DNA of 64,000 nucleotides from positions 357,677-421,676 of the forward strand of contig NZ_LTAW01000005.1 of assembly GCF_001639725.1 (NCBI RefSeq), written 5' to 3'. Under the pieces are notes generated by a model. The model was not told the origin of the DNA. It ran no database searches and worked only from the letters and a program-made list of their open reading frames with translations. Shown here piece after piece: positions 8,497 to 17,844 of this stretch (the first letter of the stretch is position 1; each line of letters begins with the position of its first letter). The stretch is from Marinomonas atlantica (lineage in GTDB: Bacteria > Pseudomonadota > Gammaproteobacteria > Pseudomonadales > Marinomonadaceae). Position numbers and translations under genes: made by a program.

Positions 8497-11043
8497 CTAA
8501 ATAGCTTTTGCAATCAGTTGGGCTTTTTCATCCAATGTAGCGGGGCGAATTTGATCTCGCTCTTGGACAAAGACAACATTCTCATCTTGAGCATCATGAT
8601 TGACAAATTGGCGGAAGGTTTTTAAAGCAGCCTCATCTTCGATTGTTGTTTTCCACTCACATTGGAAAGTGTCGACGACATGATTCATTTGCGTCTCCAA
8701 CTCGTTACATAATCCTAACGAATCGCGAATGACAACGTCTTTTAGGTAAGATAACCCCCCTTCAAGGTTTTCCATCCATACAGAAGTGCGCTGTAATCGA
8801 TCAGCTGTTTTCACATAAAACATAAGAATTCGATCAATGTATTTTACTAAGGTTGCATCGTCTAAATCCGTTGCAAATAAATCACCGTGACGAGGTTTCA
8901 TGCCACCATTCCCGCAGACATAGAGGTTCCACCCTCCTTCCGTTGCGATCACACCAATATCTTTACTTTGCGCTTCAGCACATTCGCGCGTACAACCAGA
9001 GACAGCGAACTTAATTTTATGAGGCGAGCGCAAACCTTTATAACGATTCTCTAAAGCAATCGCCATTGAAAGGCTGTCATTAACCCCATAGCGACACCAA
9101 GTACTGCCGACACATGATTTTACTGTACGTAACGACTTGCCGTAGGCTTGGCCTGTTTCAAAGCCCGCATCGACAAGTTTTTTCCAAATGTCCGGTAATT
9201 GGGCCATGGTGGCACCAAATAAGTCGATGCGTTGGCCCCCCGTCACTTTGGTATATAAATTGTACTCTTTGGCGACCTGCCCAAGTACGATGAGCTTGTC
9301 AGCAGTAATTTCGCCACCTGGAATTCGAGGAACGATGGAGTAGGTCCCATCCTTCTGCATATTGGCTAGAAAGCGATCATTAGTGTCTTGTAGCGAGATA
9401 TGCTCTTTTTTCAAAACATAATCGTTCCACACACTGGCTAGGATCGAACCAATCGCAGGCTTGCAGATCTCACAACCATAGCCTTTTCCATGTTTGCCTA
9501 ACAATTCAGCAAAACTTTTTATACCCTCGACCTTCACCAAATTGAATAGGTCTTGGCGGGTGTAAGCAAAATGCTCACAAATATCTGTGCTGACCTCAAC
9601 ACCCAATGCGAGTAGCTCATGATCAACACACTTTTTCAAAAGTGCCGCACATCCACCACATCCAGTGCTAGCTTTGGTCGTTTGCTTAATATCGCCAATG
9701 CTCATCAATCCTGCAGACACCGCGTCACTGATGTCTTGCTTGGTGACATTATGACAACTACAGACAGAAGCCGTGGCAGGCAAAGCGTCTATGCCTAGAC
9801 CAGCAGGTGCACCTTCCATTGCCGGCAAAATAAGTGATTGAGCCTGCTCAGGCAAATCAATGGCGTTCAAGAAATATTGTAACAACGTGTCATAATAACT
9901 GTTGTCACCTACTAGCACTGCACCGAGTAACTTCTTGCCATCCTCAGATACCACCATTTTACGGTAAGCGTTGTTTAGCTCGTCTTGATACACAAAGACT
10001 TTACTGCCTTGAGTAGTGGCATGGGCATCACCAATCGAGCCAACGTCGCATCCTAAAAGCTTAAGCTTGGTGCTCATATCGGCACCAGTGAAAGACGTAG
10101 TTACATCTCCCATTAAATCAGCCACAGCTGTTTTGGCCATCGTGTAACCTGGCGCAACTAAGCCAAAAATGCGGTTATTCCATAGCGCACATTCTCCGAT
10201 CGCGTAGATATCGTTATCACTTGTTCGGCACTGGTTATTAATCGCAATACCACCACGCTCACCAATTGCCAAGCCAGACTGTGTTGCCAAGGCATCTTGT
10301 GGGCGAATACCTGCTGAAAACAGAATCAAATCGGTTTCAATATAAGACCCATCTGCAAAGTTCATACGATGATATGCGGTTTCGCCATCGACGATTTCGT
10401 TAGTTGCCGTATCTGTATGCACCGTTACATCTAAAGCTTTGATCATGCTTTTCAGAACGTCGCCACCCTGCTCGTCTAGCTGAACAGGCATCAACCGCGG
10501 AGCAAACTCCACAACATGAGTTTTTAGTCCTAGGCTTTTTAACGCATTTGCGGCCTCCAACCCCAGTAAACCACCTCCGATGACTGTTCCAGTTTTCGCT
10601 GTGCGTGCACACTCTCGAATCGAATCCAAATCTTCTAGCGTTCGATACACGAACGTATTTTCGCGCTGATGACCTGGAATTGGTGGCACAAAAGGATAAG
10701 AGCCGGTGGCAAGGATTAACTTATCGTAAGCCACTGTCGAACTATCTTGAAGTAACAATTCTTTGCTGTCGCGATCAATACCTGTCACTAAGCAATCTGT
10801 TACGTATTTGACGCTATGCTGGTTATAGAGCGAGCCATCCGTCATCGCTAATTCGGCAGCACCTTTGCCAGAAAAGTACTCACTCAAGTGCACGCGATCG
10901 TAGGCAAGGTGAGGTTCTGCGCCAAAAACTGTTATTTGGTAGGACTCATGTCCACCTTGCGCAATGAGTGTTTCAATAAAATGGTGCCCCACCATGCCAT
11001 TGCCTACCACTACGAGTCGTTGTTTGTGTGTTGGTGTCGTCAT
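8497..11043 (-). CDS. nirB: Nitrite reductase (NAD(P)H) large subunit
   Basis: NirB carries out the six-electron reduction of nitrite to ammonium with NAD(P)H. Domain order in its 848 residues is an FAD/NAD(P)H oxidoreductase (VVGNGMVGHHF near the N-terminus; GTVIGGGLLGLEAA), then a BFD-like [2Fe-2S] domain (CSCHNVTKQDI with STGCGGC). Next come a ferredoxin-like half-domain and the siroheme/[4Fe-4S] domain with CVGSTWCRYG and SGCTRECAEAQSKD. The usual length is about 850 residues. The start ATG at 11043 has AGGAAT upstream. It lies 59 bp after the oxidoreductase gene and 12 bp before nirD, clearly one operon. Confidence 0.97.
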   Translation of the reverse strand: MTTPTHKQRLVVVGNGMVGHHFIETLIAQGGHESYQITVFGAEPHLAYDRVHLSEYFSGKGAAELAMTDGSLYNQHSVKYVTDCLVTGIDRDSKELLLQDSSTVAYDKLILATGSYPFVPPIPGHQRENTFVYRTLEDLDSIRECARTAKTGTVIGGGLLGLEAANALKSLGLKTHVVEFAPRLMPVQLDEQGGDVLKSMIKALDVTVHTDTATNEIVDGETAYHRMNFADGSYIETDLILFSAGIRPQDALATQSGLAIGERGGIAINNQCRTSDNDIYAIGECALWNNRIFGLVAPGYTMAKTAVADLMGDVTTSFTGADMSTKLKLLGCDVGSIGDAHATTQGSKVFVYQDELNNAYRKMVVSEDGKKLLGAVLVGDNSYYDTLLQYFLNAIDLPEQAQSLILPAMEGAPAGLGIDALPATASVCSCHNVTKQDISDAVSAGLMSIGDIKQTTKASTGCGGCAALLKKCVDHELLALGVEVSTDICEHFAYTRQDLFNLVKVEGIKSFAELLGKHGKGYGCEICKPAIGSILASVWNDYVLKKEHISLQDTNDRFLANMQKDGTYSIVPRIPGGEITADKLIVLGQVAKEYNLYTKVTGGQRIDLFGATMAQLPDIWKKLVDAGFETGQAYGKSLRTVKSCVGSTWCRYGVNDSLSMAIALENRYKGLRSPHKIKFAVSGCTRECAEAQSKDIGVIATEGGWNLYVCGNGGMKPRHGDLFATDLDDATLVKYIDRILMFYVKTADRLQRTSVWMENLEGGLSYLKDVVIRDSLGLCNELETQMNHVVDTFQCEWKTTIEDEAALKTFRQFVNHDAQDENVVFVQERDQIRPATLDEKAQLIAKAI

Positions 11044-11102
11044 TGTCTATTCCTCACGCTAGGTGATGCCAAATCGATGGCGTATTTAATGGCTCTGTTT
11101 AA

Positions 11103-12332
11103 CTAGGCAACGTTTTGGCAGCAATATGCTTCACCAAATATCAACGTATCCAGTATGTCTGAGACATTTGTTTTATTTTGCATAAGCTGGAAATACCAGC
11201 TTCCATCGGCCACATTGCCGTAAAGAATTGCGCCTACTAGCTGGTCGCCGTTGACCAGAAGCTTGCGATAATGATGGGTGGCGATGTCGGTGTAGCAAAG
11301 ACACACATCGTCCTCATCTGGCTCGATTTTTCCTACTGAAAATAGGTTTATGCCAGACACTTTTAGTTTGGTCGGTACGGCTTCAATTTCAAACACGGAT
11401 GGTTGTTCGTTGAGCGTTTGTAGTAGTACCTTAATTTGATTCCAGATTGGCGCCACAAGGCCGAAGGTATGTGAGTCAAATTCACAGCATTCCCCTAATG
11501 CAAAGATATCAGGGTGTGATGTGCGCATTTGTGCATCAACCACGATAGCTCTATTCACGTTTATGCCTGAGCGCTCAGCTAAAGCTACTTCAGGGGTAAT
11601 GCCGGTCGCCATAACCACGAGTTGAGTGGGCTGAGTATGGCCATTACACTCAACAGCAACAACGTGCCCTGCTGTCTCTTGCTGTAAACGCTCTGGTGTT
11701 TGGCCTAAATGAAATACAATGCCATATTGCTCGAGTGTAGATTGCAGCAATTTCGCAGCATTATTATCTAATTGACGATTCAGTAACCACTTAGAGCGAT
11801 GGTAAACGGACACGGGGTGGCCTTTTTTTGCTAACCCCACAGCGGCTTCTAGCCCGAGTAAACCACCACCAATCACACTCACATGATCCTTGTTATCTAA
11901 ATTGGACAATATTTCGGTATCTCGCCAATTACGAAACCCCATAACATTGGGAGCTAAACTCCCCTCAATTGTTAACTGGCTGGCTCTAGAGCCCGTTGCA
12001 AATACCAATTTGTCATAGGCAATTTGACGACCGCTTTTAAGTAGGACCTGTTTGTTGCTGATATCTACCGCTTCGGCAGGGTCACCAGCGATGATATGCA
12101 TACCGGATTGACTCATTTTCAATATGTCAACCAAAAGCATATCGTTTTCTGTAATGTCTTTGGCCAATAACGCAGACAGCATAATGCGGTTGTAACCCAC
12201 TTGTGACTCTTCGCTAATCAAGGTGATGTGGTAGTTCAACTCAGAAGCCATTGCGTCTTGAGCAAGCTTACTTCCAGCCATACCGCCACCAACTATGACT
12301 AAGCGAGCGCATGCTTTGCTTTGATTAGCCAT
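11103..12332 (-). CDS. FAD-dependent NAD(P)H oxidoreductase, probable electron donor to NasA
   Basis: The protein (409 aa from the chosen ATG) is a pyridine nucleotide-disulfide oxidoreductase. Visible motifs are the FAD-binding VIVGGGMAGSKLA, the NAD-binding VSVIGGGLLGLEAA and the second FAD motif ALGECCEF. It resembles the N-terminal flavin half of NirB without iron-sulfur or siroheme domains. In nitrate assimilation operons such proteins (NasB/NasC-like) are thought to pass electrons from NAD(P)H to the nitrate reductase; that role is inferred from context. I chose the ATG at 12332, which overlaps the stop of the ABC ATPase gene (ATGGCTAA) and begins right before the FAD motif. An upstream ATG at 12353 lacks a ribosome binding site. 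Confidence 0.85.
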   Translation of the reverse strand: MANQSKACARLVIVGGGMAGSKLAQDAMASELNYHITLISEESQVGYNRIMLSALLAKDITENDMLLVDILKMSQSGMHIIAGDPAEAVDISNKQVLLKSGRQIAYDKLVFATGSRASQLTIEGSLAPNVMGFRNWRDTEILSNLDNKDHVSVIGGGLLGLEAAVGLAKKGHPVSVYHRSKWLLNRQLDNNAAKLLQSTLEQYGIVFHLGQTPERLQQETAGHVVAVECNGHTQPTQLVVMATGITPEVALAERSGINVNRAIVVDAQMRTSHPDIFALGECCEFDSHTFGLVAPIWNQIKVLLQTLNEQPSVFEIEAVPTKLKVSGINLFSVGKIEPDEDDVCLCYTDIATHHYRKLLVNGDQLVGAILYGNVADGSWYFQLMQNKTNVSDILDTLIFGEAYCCQNVA

Positions 12333-13170
12333 TGACGACTTTGCCTTTATCATTATTTTGTGTGCTTTTAGACGGACTTATTGGCTCAACCTTACGCTGC
12401 TTCTCATATAGGAACGTCAGCACTTGGGCGCGATAATCGACATATTTAGGATCGTTTGCCAAAGATAAACGATCTCTTGGTCGCTCTAGATCAACATGCA
12501 GCACTTCGCCCACTGTTGCTGCTGGGCCGTTGGTCATCATGACAATCCGATCAGACAATAAAACGGCTTCGTCCACATCATGAGTAATCATAATCACAGT
12601 GTTATTTAGGTCTTTTTGAATCTCCATAAGAGAGTCTTGTAAATGGGCACGTGTAAGAGCGTCCAATGCACCAAATGGCTCATCCATCAGTAACACACTT
12701 GGCTCCATCGCCAAGGCACGAGCAATACCAACTCGTTGCTTCATACCCCCAGATATTTCATCTGGGCGTTTATCCGCTGCATGGGTCATATGAACCAATT
12801 CCAAGTTATGCATGATCCATTCATGCATTTCTTTTTTGGTTTTAGTTTTACGAAAGACCTGCTTTACTGCCAACTCAACATTTTCGTAAGAAGTTAGCCA
12901 TGGTAATAAGGAATGGTTTTGAAAGACCACGGCACGCTCCGGCCCAGGCCCACGAACCTCACGGCCATCTAACAAGACACCCCCTTCGGTCGCATCATAG
13001 AGTCCCGCAACAATATTCAAAACCGTTGATTTACCGCAGCCGGAATGCCCAATCAAAGAGACAAATTCGCCTTTTTCTATTTTGAGGTTTACACCGTCTA
13101 GTGCTTTAAAGGGCCCTTTGGGCGTTGGAAATTCGATGGATACTTGACTGATGTCTAAATGTGTCGCCAT
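12325..13170 (-). CDS. nrtD: Nitrate ABC transporter ATP-binding protein
   Basis: This ATPase energises nitrate uptake with the permease and binding protein encoded just upstream in the operon. The 281 residues show Walker A GHSGCGKST (41-49), the signature ISGGMKQRVGIARAL, Walker B VLLMDEPFG and the switch histidine in MITHDVDEA. There is no C-terminal NrtA-like sensor domain, so it is NrtD/NasD type rather than NrtC type. The last about 25 residues are a polar, Ser/Lys/Asn-rich tail. It has a good AAGGAG site before the ATG. Confidence 0.93.
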   Translation of the reverse strand: MATHLDISQVSIEFPTPKGPFKALDGVNLKIEKGEFVSLIGHSGCGKSTVLNIVAGLYDATEGGVLLDGREVRGPGPERAVVFQNHSLLPWLTSYENVELAVKQVFRKTKTKKEMHEWIMHNLELVHMTHAADKRPDEISGGMKQRVGIARALAMEPSVLLMDEPFGALDALTRAHLQDSLMEIQKDLNNTVIMITHDVDEAVLLSDRIVMMTNGPAATVGEVLHVDLERPRDRLSLANDPKYVDYRAQVLTFLYEKQRKVEPISPSKSTQNNDKGKVVNG

Positions 13171-13197
13171 GATGTTCTCCTTATCAATATTAACTGC

Positions 13198-14169
13198 TTA
13201 ACGAAGCACCTGAGTTTTGTCCCATGAGACATAACGCTGAATGGTTAACATGGCTCTATCTAACAAGAAGCCTATGAAGCCGATCGTTAATACAGCCACC
13301 ATAATGCGACCTAACGAGTTAGAACTGCCGTTTTGGAACTCATCCCAAACAAACTTGCCAAGACCAGGGTTTTGCGCCAACATTTCTGCAGCAATTAACA
13401 CCATCCATGCTATGCCTAATGACAAACGTAAGCCGGTAAACATCAAAGGAATAGCAGAAGGAATCACGATTTTGATCACATGTGTCATCCAGCCGAGGCG
13501 CAATACTTTAGACACGTTAAGTAAGTCCTTCTCCACCGCGGCAACACCTACTGCCGTATTGATAAGTGTCGGCCACATGCAACACAGCGTCACGGTAAAC
13601 ATTGAGGTCAAAAATGATTTTGAAAACATCGGATCGTCTGATACATACGAAGCACTCACTACCATAGTGACCAAAGGAAGCCATGCCAGCGGTGATACCG
13701 GTTTAAATATCTGAATAACAGGATTTAACGCACTGTAGACTGAACTGTTTAAGCCAATCAAAATACCGACAGGGATCGCGATCAGGGTTGCTAAGCCAAA
13801 GCCCGCCAAAACGGTATATAGGCTGGTAAAAATCTGATCAAAAAAGGTTGGTTTACCCGTATAACTACGAATCTTGCCCACGTAGTTAGGGTCTTTAGCC
13901 TGTCTTGCTTCAATACGCTGTTCTTGACGTTCATAAAAAGCGGACTCTTTCGTACGTTCTCGGTGATGATCATCGACTAAACTGTTCCATTGTTCGTATA
14001 CCACCACAGGGCCTGGGAAAGTACCCAGCGATGTATTAACCCGACTTGCCCCTATTTGCCAAAGCATCAAGAAAACAAGAATACCAATGACAGGGAATAG
14101 CGCTTTTTTAATGGATATATCAGATATCCAGTCCTTTATAGAAGCTTTTGAGACGCTCGATAAGGTCAT
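13198..14169 (-). CDS. nrtB: Nitrate ABC transporter permease
   Basis: This is an inner-membrane permease of the NitT/TauT class, importing nitrate with NrtA and the ATPase. Its 323 residues include a first membrane helix near 24-42 (ALFPVIGILVFLMLWQIGA). A long, charged, Arg/Glu-rich loop at about 65-105 follows, then the BPD_transp_1 core of about five helices. The EAA-type cytoplasmic loop is around VGVAAVEKDLLNVSKVLRLG. The gene lies 65 bp after nrtA and 27 bp before the ATPase gene. Confidence 0.93.
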   Translation of the reverse strand: MTLSSVSKASIKDWISDISIKKALFPVIGILVFLMLWQIGASRVNTSLGTFPGPVVVYEQWNSLVDDHHRERTKESAFYERQEQRIEARQAKDPNYVGKIRSYTGKPTFFDQIFTSLYTVLAGFGLATLIAIPVGILIGLNSSVYSALNPVIQIFKPVSPLAWLPLVTMVVSASYVSDDPMFSKSFLTSMFTVTLCCMWPTLINTAVGVAAVEKDLLNVSKVLRLGWMTHVIKIVIPSAIPLMFTGLRLSLGIAWMVLIAAEMLAQNPGLGKFVWDEFQNGSSNSLGRIMVAVLTIGFIGFLLDRAMLTIQRYVSWDKTQVLR

Positions 14170-14234
14170 GTTGTTCTCACTATGTTATTGGACGTTTGCC
14201 GTGGCTCAATGCTCTGAGCCACGGCGTCGAATAG

Positions 14235-15641
14235 TTAGATTTGCTCATCACCTTTTAGACCAATGGCAAATTTTTTCAGGTATTCATTCGGTTGCTTACC
14301 GTCATAAACCTTGCCATCAATAAAGCCTTCTTGAGGTGGTTTAAAGCCATCTTCAGTTTCAAAATCAGGGAATTCAGAAGCCATCATGAGACCATCTTCA
14401 ATAAGAGAATTAGCGGCTTGTGCATAGATGTCTGGACGGTAGACGTCCTTCGCTGTTTCCATATACCACTCATCCGATTTGCCTTCTGCAATTTGCCCCC
14501 AACGGCGCATTTGCGTTAGATACCAGATGGCATCGCTGTAATAAGGGTAAGTAGCGTTATGACGGAAGAATACGTTGAAATCTGGGATGTCTCGTTTATC
14601 GCCTTTTTCATACTCAAATGTCCCCGTCATACTGTTAGCGATCACATCATAATCGGCACCTACGTATTCACTTCGGGATAGAATTTCGACGGCTTCAGGT
14701 CGGTTAGCATTGTTGTTTTCATCTAACCATTTCGCAGCACGAATCATGGCTTTAACAACACGAATATGCGTAATCGGATTTTCTTCAGCCCAATCCCCAC
14801 TTACGCCAAATACTTTTTCGGGGTTGTTACGCCATATCTCATAGTCTGTAATTACTGGTACACCAATGCCCTTGAAAACTGCCTGTTGGTTCCAAGGCTC
14901 ACCTACGCAGTAGCCCGAAATAGTGCCTGCCTCCATCGTCGCTGGCATTTGTGGTGGCGGGGTCACAGATAAATACGCATCTGCATTTATTTGACCACTT
15001 GTGTCCCCTTTAGCAGGTGCATAAAACCCTGGGCTAATACCACCTGCCGCAAGCCAATAACGTAGTTCGTAATTGTGTGTGGATACTGGGAAAACCATGC
15101 CCATATTGAAAGGCTTGCCTTGTGACTTATACTTCTCAATCACAGGTTTAAGAGCACTAGCACTGATTGGGTGGATCGGTTTACCTTGTGCGTCATGTGA
15201 AATGTTTTTCTTCATATCAGCCCAGACATCATTTGAAACCGTGATGCCGTTGCCGTTTAAATCCATGCTGAATGCCGTAATGATATGGGCTTGAGTACCG
15301 TAGCCGATGGTCGCTCCTAACGGCTGGCCTGCCAGCATATGAGCGCCATCAAGCTGTCCATCGATGACTCGATCTAATAGCACCTTCCAATTGGCTTGCG
15401 CTTCAAGAGTGACGTACAAACCTTCATCTTCGAAGTAGCCTTTTTCATAAGCGATGGCTAACGGCGCCATATCCGTTAGTTTGATAAAACCAAATTTGAG
15501 CTCTTCTTTCTCTGCGTAACCAAGCTCTGCATGTGCTGCACCAGCGAGTAACCCCGCGCTAGCGATGACAGCAAACGTTAACTTTGTTGCTGCACGATTA
15601 TTAGGTATAGGCAATATGGCTTTTAAAGCGTTAAACGTCAT
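14235..15641 (-). CDS. nrtA: Periplasmic nitrate-binding protein of the ABC transporter
   Basis: This is a CmpA/NrtA family solute-binding protein (468 aa) that captures nitrate in the periplasm. A Sec-type signal sequence ends in LAGAAHA before [10 protein letters not shown]. The mature part shows the family motifs [52 protein letters not shown] and [12 protein letters not shown]. The start is the ATG at 15641, which has GGAG upstream and leads straight into the signal peptide; an in-frame extension to 15692 would run through the leader terminator. It is first in its transcription unit, behind a sigma-54 promoter and attenuator. Confidence 0.95.
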   Translation of the reverse strand: MTFNALKAILPIPNNRAATKLTFAVIASAGLLAGAAHAELGYAEKEELKFGFIKLTDMAPLAIAYEKGYFEDEGLYVTLEAQANWKVLLDRVIDGQLDGAHMLAGQPLGATIGYGTQAHIITAFSMDLNGNGITVSNDVWADMKKNISHDAQGKPIHPISASALKPVIEKYKSQGKPFNMGMVFPVSTHNYELRYWLAAGGISPGFYAPAKGDTSGQINADAYLSVTPPPQMPATMEAGTISGYCVGEPWNQQAVFKGIGVPVITDYEIWRNNPEKVFGVSGDWAEENPITHIRVVKAMIRAAKWLDENNNANRPEAVEILSRSEYVGADYDVIANSMTGTFEYEKGDKRDIPDFNVFFRHNATYPYYSDAIWYLTQMRRWGQIAEGKSDEWYMETAKDVYRPDIYAQAANSLIEDGLMMASEFPDFETEDGFKPPQEGFIDGKVYDGKQPNEYLKKFAIGLKGDEQI

Positions 15642-15669
15642 GAAAAACTCCACTTGGTTTTTTAGAAAC

Positions 15670-15715
15670 AAAAAAAAGGCGCGTGTGAACACAATACATT
15701 GTGATCACAGGCACC
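15670..15715 (-). terminator. Attenuator-type intrinsic terminator in the nrtA leader
   Basis: The minus-strand RNA folds into an 18-bp-arm hairpin with two mismatches: GGUGC..., CACAAU, a GU turn, AUUGUG and ...GCGCC. Seven U residues follow. It ends about 28 bases before the nrtA ATG, so it must be bypassed for expression. Confidence 0.88.
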
Positions 15716-15722
15716 TTTGCCA

Positions 15723-15755
15723 GTCATTAATGGTTCACCATTGAATACTAATGAC
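15723..15755 (-). promoter_or_regulatory. Second leader hairpin before nrtA
   Basis: GUCAUUA pairs with UAAUGAC. An inner AAUGG-UGAA-CCAUU stem-loop lies inside. It sits between the hexaloop hairpin and the terminator and could be part of the antitermination switch. Its loop does not match the A1/G4 hexaloop pattern. Confidence 0.5.
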
Positions 15756-15759
15756 TTGA

Positions 15760-15785
15760 GCGATCTTCCCAACAGTGGGAGTCGC
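15760..15785 (-). promoter_or_regulatory. ANTAR-type hexaloop hairpin, candidate NasT binding site in the nrtA leader
   Basis: The minus-strand RNA forms GCGA-C-UCCC-ACUGUU-GGGA-AGA-UCGC. The six-base loop ACUGUU has A at position 1 and G at position 4, exactly the bases known to be needed for ANTAR protein binding. It begins about 16 bases after the predicted sigma-54 start site and precedes an intrinsic terminator. nasT, encoding an ANTAR protein, is about 1.3 kb upstream. Confidence 0.78.
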
Positions 15786-15811
15786 CGAAATGTTATTTAC
15801 ATATTTTAATA

Positions 15812-15828
15812 AGCACGTAGTGTGCCAA
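15812..15828 (-). promoter_or_regulatory. Sigma-54 type promoter for the nrtA operon
   Basis: The minus strand reads TTGGCACACTACGTGCT. This matches TGGCAC-N5-TTGC except for one base, with exact GG-N10-GC spacing. The start site would be near 15801. A half-site-like TGCACC is at 15932-15937. Sigma-54 control is typical for nitrogen assimilation under NtrC; an NtrC gene is not in this window. Confidence 0.75.
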
Positions 15829-15937
15829 AAATAAAAAGCTTAATTTTTTCAGTTATATAAGATATTTCAATCAGTTTAAGGCCTCGGTTAATCCTTATTG
15901 CGCCCTCTAACGATGCATTCCTTATGTAATATGCACC

Positions 15938-17104
15938 CTATTGATTCGACAATATTTGTGATATTCGCAAAACTTTACTAGACGCCACATCATCCAACCA
16001 AGTTTGTTGTTGCTCATCACTGAGTTTCCAATTTGAAGCAATTTCTGGTGCTTGCTCAAAGATTTTGCAATAAAGGTCTTGGCGGTAAACCTGCTCTGCC
16101 ACATCGTTAAGAGCAGGTACATAAGCGAGTTGCTGCCAGCGATACATTTTTGCCATGATCCATAAAGCGTAACTAGGTTTTGGAAGGTTGACATCTTGCC
16201 CTGAAAAACACTGATTAATTTGGCCAGATAGAGAATACTGGCCTGCCTTAAAAGTACTTGTTAACTGCTCTTCTGGACAATTAAGGTAGTCTGGGTGACT
16301 CAATATATGCAGTAGCTCTGGTTGATTGCTTGTCTGACTTACCCATTTGCATGCAGCATCCAGTGCTTTAATAATCGCACAGTGTGCTTGGGGATTACGT
16401 TCTGCCCATTGGCTGTTCACACCAAACACTTTTTCCGGTGCACTGCCCCAAATATCAAAGCCAGTTGTCAGCATTTTTCCGACTTTTTGTTCTTCGGCTA
16501 AACTGTTCCAAGGCTCTCCGACACAATAGCCATCAATTTCACCAAGCTTCAAATAATCAATCATTTTAGTTGGTGGGATAACTATAATTTGAACATCTTT
16601 ATCTGGGTCGATTCCTGCTTTATCTAGCCAGTCCCTGAGCTGATAATTGTGGGATGAATACGGATAAACGATAGCAAATCGTAATGGCGAATCTTTGCTA
16701 CATCGCTTACTGACAAGGTGTTTTAAGGCCGTGCCACTTTGCAGGTCACTTACATCATTTGCGTACAGCTTCATTCGTTCATGTAGTCGGTTACTCACGG
16801 TAATGCCATTACCGTTATGACTGACAACAAAGCTGGTATGCATCGCAGTTTTAACGGTTCCTACTCCAAGACTCGCAGCAACGGGCATTGAGGCCAGCAT
16901 GTGCGCGCCATCTAGGACTTTAAATGCAACCTTGTCACGCACACTGGCCCATGACGCTTCTTTGCTTAACAGCACATTAACACCGTGCTCCAAAAAATAA
17001 CCTTTTTCTTGGGCTATAACGAATGGTGCGCAGTCCATGAGTGGGATGAAGCCAATTTTAACACTTGGACTTGAAGGCATGTGATTTGTTATTGGCAGAT
17101 TCAA
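15938..17104 (-). CDS. nasS: Nitrate/nitrite sensor NasS (cytosolic NrtA-like)
   Basis: This is an NrtA/CmpA-like protein (388 aa) without a signal peptide, so it acts in the cytosol. Known NasS proteins bind NasT without nitrate and release it when nitrate or nitrite is present. Family motifs seen are [55 protein letters not shown] and EKVFGVNSQWAE. I take the TTG at 17104, which overlaps the nasT stop (TTGA) and has GGGGGAAG a few bases upstream. An ATG at 17080 is possible but lacks a ribosome binding site. The nrtA promoter region follows the stop codon. Confidence 0.88.
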   Translation of the reverse strand: MNLPITNHMPSSPSVKIGFIPLMDCAPFVIAQEKGYFLEHGVNVLLSKEASWASVRDKVAFKVLDGAHMLASMPVAASLGVGTVKTAMHTSFVVSHNGNGITVSNRLHERMKLYANDVSDLQSGTALKHLVSKRCSKDSPLRFAIVYPYSSHNYQLRDWLDKAGIDPDKDVQIIVIPPTKMIDYLKLGEIDGYCVGEPWNSLAEEQKVGKMLTTGFDIWGSAPEKVFGVNSQWAERNPQAHCAIIKALDAACKWVSQTSNQPELLHILSHPDYLNCPEEQLTSTFKAGQYSLSGQINQCFSGQDVNLPKPSYALWIMAKMYRWQQLAYVPALNDVAEQVYRQDLYCKIFEQAPEIASNWKLSDEQQQTWLDDVASSKVLRISQILSNQ

Positions 17105-17706
17105 GATTCTTCCCCCATTAATTCCATTACTGAAATGACATTGCGGGCAACGTCGATGATACGCTGGCTTCTATCCATTGCCAGTTTTCGCAGTGCTTTG
17201 TAGGCGGCTGGTTCATCACATTTTTGATGTTTCATAATGAGGCCTTTTGCCTTATCGATGGTTTTCCGGTCCTCTAACTGAGATCTCACAGACTCAAGCT
17301 CTGATCGCAAAGCGTGAAACTCTCGAAACCGTGCAATGGCAACTTGTAATAACGCGTTGACACTGTTGCTCTGAATACCATCAACCACATAAGCACTAAC
17401 GCCCGCATGAATAGCCGCCTCTACTTGCTCAGCACTGCCTTCATCAGCAAACATTACAATGGGTCTAGGGTTGTCATGGGTGAGTCGTGACATATTTTCG
17501 AGCATGTCGCGATCGGGAGATTCGATATCAATGATGACCATATCAGGCTGTGACTCTGTCACTGCTTGCGTTAAATTTTTCGCATTTTCTAAGCGTCGTA
17601 TCACTCGATAACCACTATCGGACATGGCTTGCTCAACAATTGCCGCACGAGCTGGTTCATTATCAACTAACATGACGGTTAACGCTTTAGGAACTGTTTT
17701 TGTCAT
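17101..17706 (-). CDS. nasT: ANTAR-domain antitermination regulator NasT
   Basis: This is a response-regulator-like protein of 201 residues with a receiver-like domain (about 10-120, phospho-site-like Asp 60 in MVIID). A C-terminal ANTAR domain spans about 135-196 (KTIDKAKGLIMKHQKCDEPA). ANTAR domains bind hexaloop RNA hairpins and prevent terminator formation. Its gene overlaps nasS, matching the NasS-NasT sensor/antiterminator pair. The hexaloop hairpins ahead of nrtA and nasA are its likely targets. The start ATG at 17706 directly follows the transcribed upstream region. Confidence 0.93.
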   Translation of the reverse strand: MTKTVPKALTVMLVDNEPARAAIVEQAMSDSGYRVIRRLENAKNLTQAVTESQPDMVIIDIESPDRDMLENMSRLTHDNPRPIVMFADEGSAEQVEAAIHAGVSAYVVDGIQSNSVNALLQVAIARFREFHALRSELESVRSQLEDRKTIDKAKGLIMKHQKCDEPAAYKALRKLAMDRSQRIIDVARNVISVMELMGEES

Positions 17707-17793
17707 TACTACATTTTCCGAACTGCGTTACTTGGTAATAAAAAACAAGCAATTTACATTCCAATAAGTGAATGAGTCAGTTTTTATAGGCAT

Positions 17794-17820
17794 AAAAAAA
17801 CCCGCCGGGGCGGGTTTCTT
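17794..17820 (-). terminator. Intrinsic terminator after hpf
   Basis: The minus strand reads AAACCCGCCCCGGCGGG followed by a run of seven T. It is GC-rich with a very short loop, 25 bases after the hpf stop. Confidence 0.9.
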
Positions 17821-17844
17821 TATCTAGATTAGTTCGAACGCTTG

